Assembly: GCF_011170125.1 (NCBI RefSeq)
Contig: NZ_BLLN01000002.1
Coordinates: 1-64,000, forward strand
Direction of reading: 5' to 3'
Length of the DNA stretch: 64,000 bases
Source of the DNA: Streptomyces diastaticus subsp. diastaticus
GTDB taxonomy: Bacteria > Actinomycetota > Actinomycetes > Streptomycetales > Streptomycetaceae
Every line of letters begins with the position of its first letter. Position 1 is the first letter of the stretch. Made by a program: the position numbers and the translations under genes. Below are positions 61,710-64,000 of the stretch, piece after piece. A model generated the notes under the pieces. It had not been told where the DNA came from and searched no databases. It was given only the letters and a program-made list of their open reading frames with translations.

Positions 61710-62524
61710 CGTGGAGTGCCCTCTCTCAGTTTCTTGAGCACGTTCAGGGACTCGACTGGAGACAGGGAGCGGTCCCGAATCTGATCGTAACCCAGCCTCG
61801 TGACTTCGATGTCGAGCGGATCATCCACCAGTTGGCCAGTGCTGGTGCCCTCCATCTGAGCGACACACTTCCCCGCGGGAAGCCAGAGCAGGGATACGCC
61901 ACCGCCGACCAGGTAGTGCGCACCTGCGTTGCTCGGAAGGATCTGCAACGTGAGATTCGGCCTTTGGGCACAGTCCATCAGGTGGTCCAGCTGGTCGGCC
62001 CACGCTGCGCTGTCGCCAAGCGGGCGGAGCAGCGCCAATTCATCGATGACGATCCGAGCAATGATGGCCTCTGCCCCGAACAGGTTGGCCTGCCGCTCCA
62101 TACGAAGCTCCACCATGGCTTCTGCTTCCTCGTCTGAACGGTGCGGATGCGTCCGCAACAGCTCGCGAGCGTAGGCGGCCGTCTGGAGGATGCCGGGGAT
62201 GAGGGAAGCGTGGTAGTCGGCGCGAGAGATCGCCTGCGCTTCCAGCGTGGCGAACTTCCGGAAGTACTTGGTGAAGCCTGCACTTTTCGACAGTTCCCAC
62301 AATCCCCGCAAGTGGCCCGTCGAGTAGACGTTGTCGAGCGCTGCCAGGGCTTCAGGCGAGCCGTTGGACTCGCCGGTGTGCAGGCGTTGCAGGTAGCTCG
62401 CGTCGTAGTTGGTCAGCTCTGCCAGCTCCCGGTAGGAGAACCCGGACGCCTCGCGCAAACGCTGAAGCTCCTTCACCAGCACCTGCTTCGCGTCGGCCGT
62501 CCCCGTGGACTTCCGTGCGGGCAT
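61694..62524 (-). CDS. XRE/DUF5753 regulator paired with DUF397
   Basis: A 276-residue protein: N-terminal helix-turn-helix (LQRLREASGFSYRELAELTN, YDASYLQRLHTGESN) and the DUF5753 ligand-binding-like domain (YHASLIPGILQTAAYARELL, LALLRPLGDSAAWADQLDHL, GGVSLLWLPAGKCVAQMEG). Coupled by overlap to the following DUF397 gene. The region is less GC-rich than its surroundings, suggesting more recent acquisition of this pair. Start ATG 62524. Confidence 0.88.
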   Translation of the reverse strand: MPARKSTGTADAKQVLVKELQRLREASGFSYRELAELTNYDASYLQRLHTGESNGSPEALAALDNVYSTGHLRGLWELSKSAGFTKYFRKFATLEAQAISRADYHASLIPGILQTAAYARELLRTHPHRSDEEAEAMVELRMERQANLFGAEAIIARIVIDELALLRPLGDSAAWADQLDHLMDCAQRPNLTLQILPSNAGAHYLVGGGVSLLWLPAGKCVAQMEGTSTGQLVDDPLDIEVTRLGYDQIRDRSLSPVESLNVLKKLREGTPRCNEV

Positions 62525-62640
62525 TGAACCCTCCCATGTTGCCTATGGCGGCGGTGCAACGCCCCCAACCTGGTGAGCGTAGGCACTTTCAATGCACGCT
62601 GTGACGAGTAACCGCGAAATCCGTCACGAAGGGCAGACCC

Positions 62641-62910
62641 ATGCCACCCCAAACCCCGACGTTCCACCCCGCCTCCGGCTGGCGGATCGATCGTGCCGTG
62701 ACGCGGCGTATCCGGAAGTTCCGGTGTGCGGACGGGCACGACCGGATGCATCTGCCGATGACCGTGTACCTGCGGGGGCGGGTCGTCGGCGGAGACACCG
62801 GGCTGTGGCTGTCGGTGCCGGAGGCGCGGTCGCTCGCGGCGGAGTTGGCCCGGGCGCTCACCCTCGGCGCGGAGGAGATGCCGGTGCGGCGTCCCCGCGC
62901 CGGCCGCTGA
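62641..62910 (+). CDS. Small protein of unknown function (89 aa)
   Basis: An 89-residue soluble protein: basic N-terminal half (VTRRIRKFRCADGHDRMHLP), a strand-rich middle (MTVYLRGRVVGGDTGLWLSV) and an Ala/Leu helix (EARSLAAELARALTLGAEEM). I do not recognise the family. It starts 116 bases from the divergent XRE gene and is followed after three bases by the next gene, so it begins a small operon of three short genes (to 63703) in the same direction. Confidence 0.65.
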   Translation: MPPQTPTFHPASGWRIDRAVTRRIRKFRCADGHDRMHLPMTVYLRGRVVGGDTGLWLSVPEARSLAAELARALTLGAEEMPVRRPRAGR

Positions 62911-62913
62911 ACC

Positions 62914-63492
62914 GTGCCACGCGCCATCAGCGCCGGGCGCCCGCTGACCTGGGCCTCCGTAAGGGAGTTGGACGGCTCGGCGACCGCGGTCGAGACCCTG
63001 TGCCGGGGCGCCGTACCGCCCGCCCTGCGCCTTACGGCGTACGCGGCGCACGTGGTCCGGCGCGTCTCCCCCGGCGGCATCGGCCCCGACCGGCACCAGC
63101 GGCAGCGCACGCCCCTGACCTGGTACGCGCCGGCCTCCGCACTGCTGGCCGCCTTCCCCCGCCGGGTCGCGACGGCCGGGGAGCGGCAGGCGGTGCTCGA
63201 CCAGCTCGACCACTGCCTGCACCGCCTGGCCGACGGTACGTTGCGCGTCCGGCTGCTGCGGCCGGAGGCGGACCCGTTGCCGGCGGGGGCGCGGGGGCTC
63301 ACCCTGTACCACCGGCCCGCACCCGCCATACCGCTGTTCACGGTGGACCGGGGCGACCGCGTCACGCTGGTCCCCGACTCCTCGCTGAGGACGGCCCGCG
63401 ACCTTCTGGAACGCGCCCGCCTCCACGCGTACGACCCTCTGGTCGCCGCCCGCCTCCTGGCGGACCGGCGCACTCGCCTCCCCCGCCCGTGA
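62914..63492 (+). CDS. Hypothetical protein (192 aa)
   Basis: A 192-residue Arg/Ala/Leu-rich protein starting at GTG 62914, three bases after the previous stop. Visible parts: VRELDGSATAVETLCRGAVP, LRLTAYAAHVVRRVSP, AVLDQLDHCLHRLADG and LERARLHAYDPLVAARLLAD. No signal or membrane segment and no motif that I know. Its strict spacing behind the 89-residue gene indicates one transcript; the codon usage is normal for the genome. Confidence 0.6.
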   Translation: MPRAISAGRPLTWASVRELDGSATAVETLCRGAVPPALRLTAYAAHVVRRVSPGGIGPDRHQRQRTPLTWYAPASALLAAFPRRVATAGERQAVLDQLDHCLHRLADGTLRVRLLRPEADPLPAGARGLTLYHRPAPAIPLFTVDRGDRVTLVPDSSLRTARDLLERARLHAYDPLVAARLLADRRTRLPRP

Positions 63493-63535
63493 CGGGCCCG
63501 TCCTCCCCTCCCTCTCCTCACCCCGGGAATCTGCC

Positions 63536-63703
63536 ATGTCCTGCGCCCGCTGCGACCTCCCCTTCGCTCCCGGCGACGAACCCGTCCTGCTCGTCGTCGA
63601 CTCGGCCTCGGCCGCAGGCCGGAGTGTGGAGTTCCACCAGGAGTGTCCCGACGAACGGGCGGCCCGCCTGCGGCGCGAGCGGGCGGAGGCCGGTCCCGGC
63701 TGA
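63536..63703 (+). CDS. Small CxxC/HxxC zinc-binding protein (55 aa)
   Basis: A 55-residue protein beginning MSCARCDLPFAPGDEPVLLV. Cysteines 3 and 6 (CARC) and His34/Cys37 (HQEC) are arranged to bind one zinc ion. The remainder is acidic and basic with an Arg/Glu helix at the end. Start ATG 63536, stop 63701-63703; it is short but has normal codon bias and follows the upstream hypothetical gene by 43 bases. It could be a regulatory or scaffold zinc finger. The strong terminator starts 20 bases after its stop. Confidence 0.6.
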   Translation: MSCARCDLPFAPGDEPVLLVVDSASAAGRSVEFHQECPDERAARLRRERAEAGPG

Positions 63704-63723
63704 ACGGCGAACGGTACGGAACG

Positions 63724-63761
63724 GGAGGCCCGGCACGCCGTCAGGTGCGTGCCGGGCCTCC
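63724..63761. terminator. Bidirectional terminator
   Basis: Perfect 15-base inverted repeat GGAGGCCCGGCACGC / GCGTGCCGGGCCTCC with an 8-base loop, between the rightward small-gene operon and the leftward gene ending at 63777. Confidence 0.85.
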
Positions 63762-63776
63762 CTGCCGGTGGGTGGG

Positions 63777-64000
63777 TCAGGGGGCGGTGCCCCACGTCAG
63801 GGCGGTGCCGAGGTAGAGGCCGATCCTCGCGTGGTCGGTGAAGCCGGTGGAGGTGCCCCGGCTGTAGTCGTCGCTCTCGTCGAAGTCCGACCAGTCGGCC
63901 TTGTTCAGGCGGAGCTGGACCTCGCCGGTGGCGGCGCCGGGCGCGAGGCTGCCGGCGGAGAAGCCGACCTCCACGTGATGGCTGGCGCCCGGGACCGCCG
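63777..64000 (-). CDS. C-terminal end of a probable secreted cellulose-binding (CBM3-like) protein
   Basis: The frame is open to the window edge, so only the last ~74 residues are seen. GEVQLRLNKADWSDFDESDD, YSRGTSTGFTDHARIGLYL and the end GTALTWGTAP are the typical last strands of CBM3-type cellulose-binding domains of secreted actinomycete glycoside hydrolases. The parent enzyme is likely a cellulase or similar. The stop is at 63777 and the terminator lies 16 bases downstream. Confidence 0.6.
   Translation of the reverse strand, partial: AVPGASHHVEVGFSAGSLAPGAATGEVQLRLNKADWSDFDESDDYSRGTSTGFTDHARIGLYLGTALTWGTAP

Overview
The window is chromosomal DNA from a Streptomyces (or very close relative). 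GC content is very high and most third codon positions are G/C. It carries the developmental surface proteins typical of the genus (short and long chaplins and a divergent rodlin pair), the sigma factor HrdD, XRE/DUF5753 and DUF397 pairs, a GPP34 protein, and GTG/TTG starts with AGGAGG-like ribosome binding sites.

Layout: 1-10 kb is housekeeping and stress: the end of a cation/proton antiporter, an MFS exporter, an FmdB zinc-ribbon gene whose promoter combines a perfect SigR-type core with a CIRCE operator, methylthioadenosine phosphorylase, a SAF/CpaB-like membrane protein, MscL, a radical-SAM pyruvate-formate-lyase-type activase and a self-processing P1 peptidase. 10-13.6 kb holds hrdD (minus strand, with its own SigR-type promoter), a multiply frameshifted phosphinothricin-acetyltransferase-like pseudogene, and a divergent LigB-type dioxygenase/MarR pair sharing duplicated operator motifs. 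13.8-19.2 kb is a block of secreted and surface proteins: an M6 metalloprotease, three small secreted proteins of unknown function, a winged-helix protein, a short chaplin and a long LAXTG-anchored chaplin.

19.3-29.9 kb is a phenylacetate degradation cluster. paaK-paaI run leftward. paaN-thiolase-crotonase-3-hydroxyacyl-CoA dehydrogenase-paaABCDE run rightward with 4-base stop/start overlaps and end in a strong terminator. PaaK activates phenylacetate, PaaABCDE epoxidises the ring, PaaN handles the ring-opened aldehyde, and the beta-oxidation enzymes finish the pathway. Only one crotonase is present. 30-31.3 kb is the rodlin pair, each gene preceded by a matching BldN-like promoter.

31.6-42.4 kb is more accessory: an ion-transporter-like permease, a CDP-glycerol-transferase-like GT-B protein whose 3' end overlaps a STAND (NB-ARC/TPR) ATPase, a cysteine-rich membrane protein with an inverted repeat at its start, tRNA-Arg(CCU), and an 806-residue fused DNA methyltransferase-specificity protein with an N-terminal helix-turn-helix, followed by a two-helix membrane protein. 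No restriction subunit is visible. 42.4-64 kb returns to typical Streptomyces content: a cold-shock protein, a MetAP/XRE divergent pair, a GT-C-like membrane protein, a D,D-carboxypeptidase with a huge acidic N-terminus, GPP34, two XRE/DUF397 systems, a probable pseudo-ADP-ribosylglycohydrolase, a second STAND/TPR protein, a GAF-PP2C phosphatase, a GNAT-like protein, and small unknown genes. The window ends in the C-terminus of a probable secreted cellulose-binding protein.

The observations most worth follow-up are the dual SigR/HrcA control region of the fmdB gene, the fused methyltransferase beside tRNA-Arg, the ADP-ribosylglycohydrolase that has lost its metal-binding aspartates, the unknown secreted proteins around the chaplins, and the matched BldN-like promoters of the rodlins. 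All assignments come from reading the sequence; no database search was possible.
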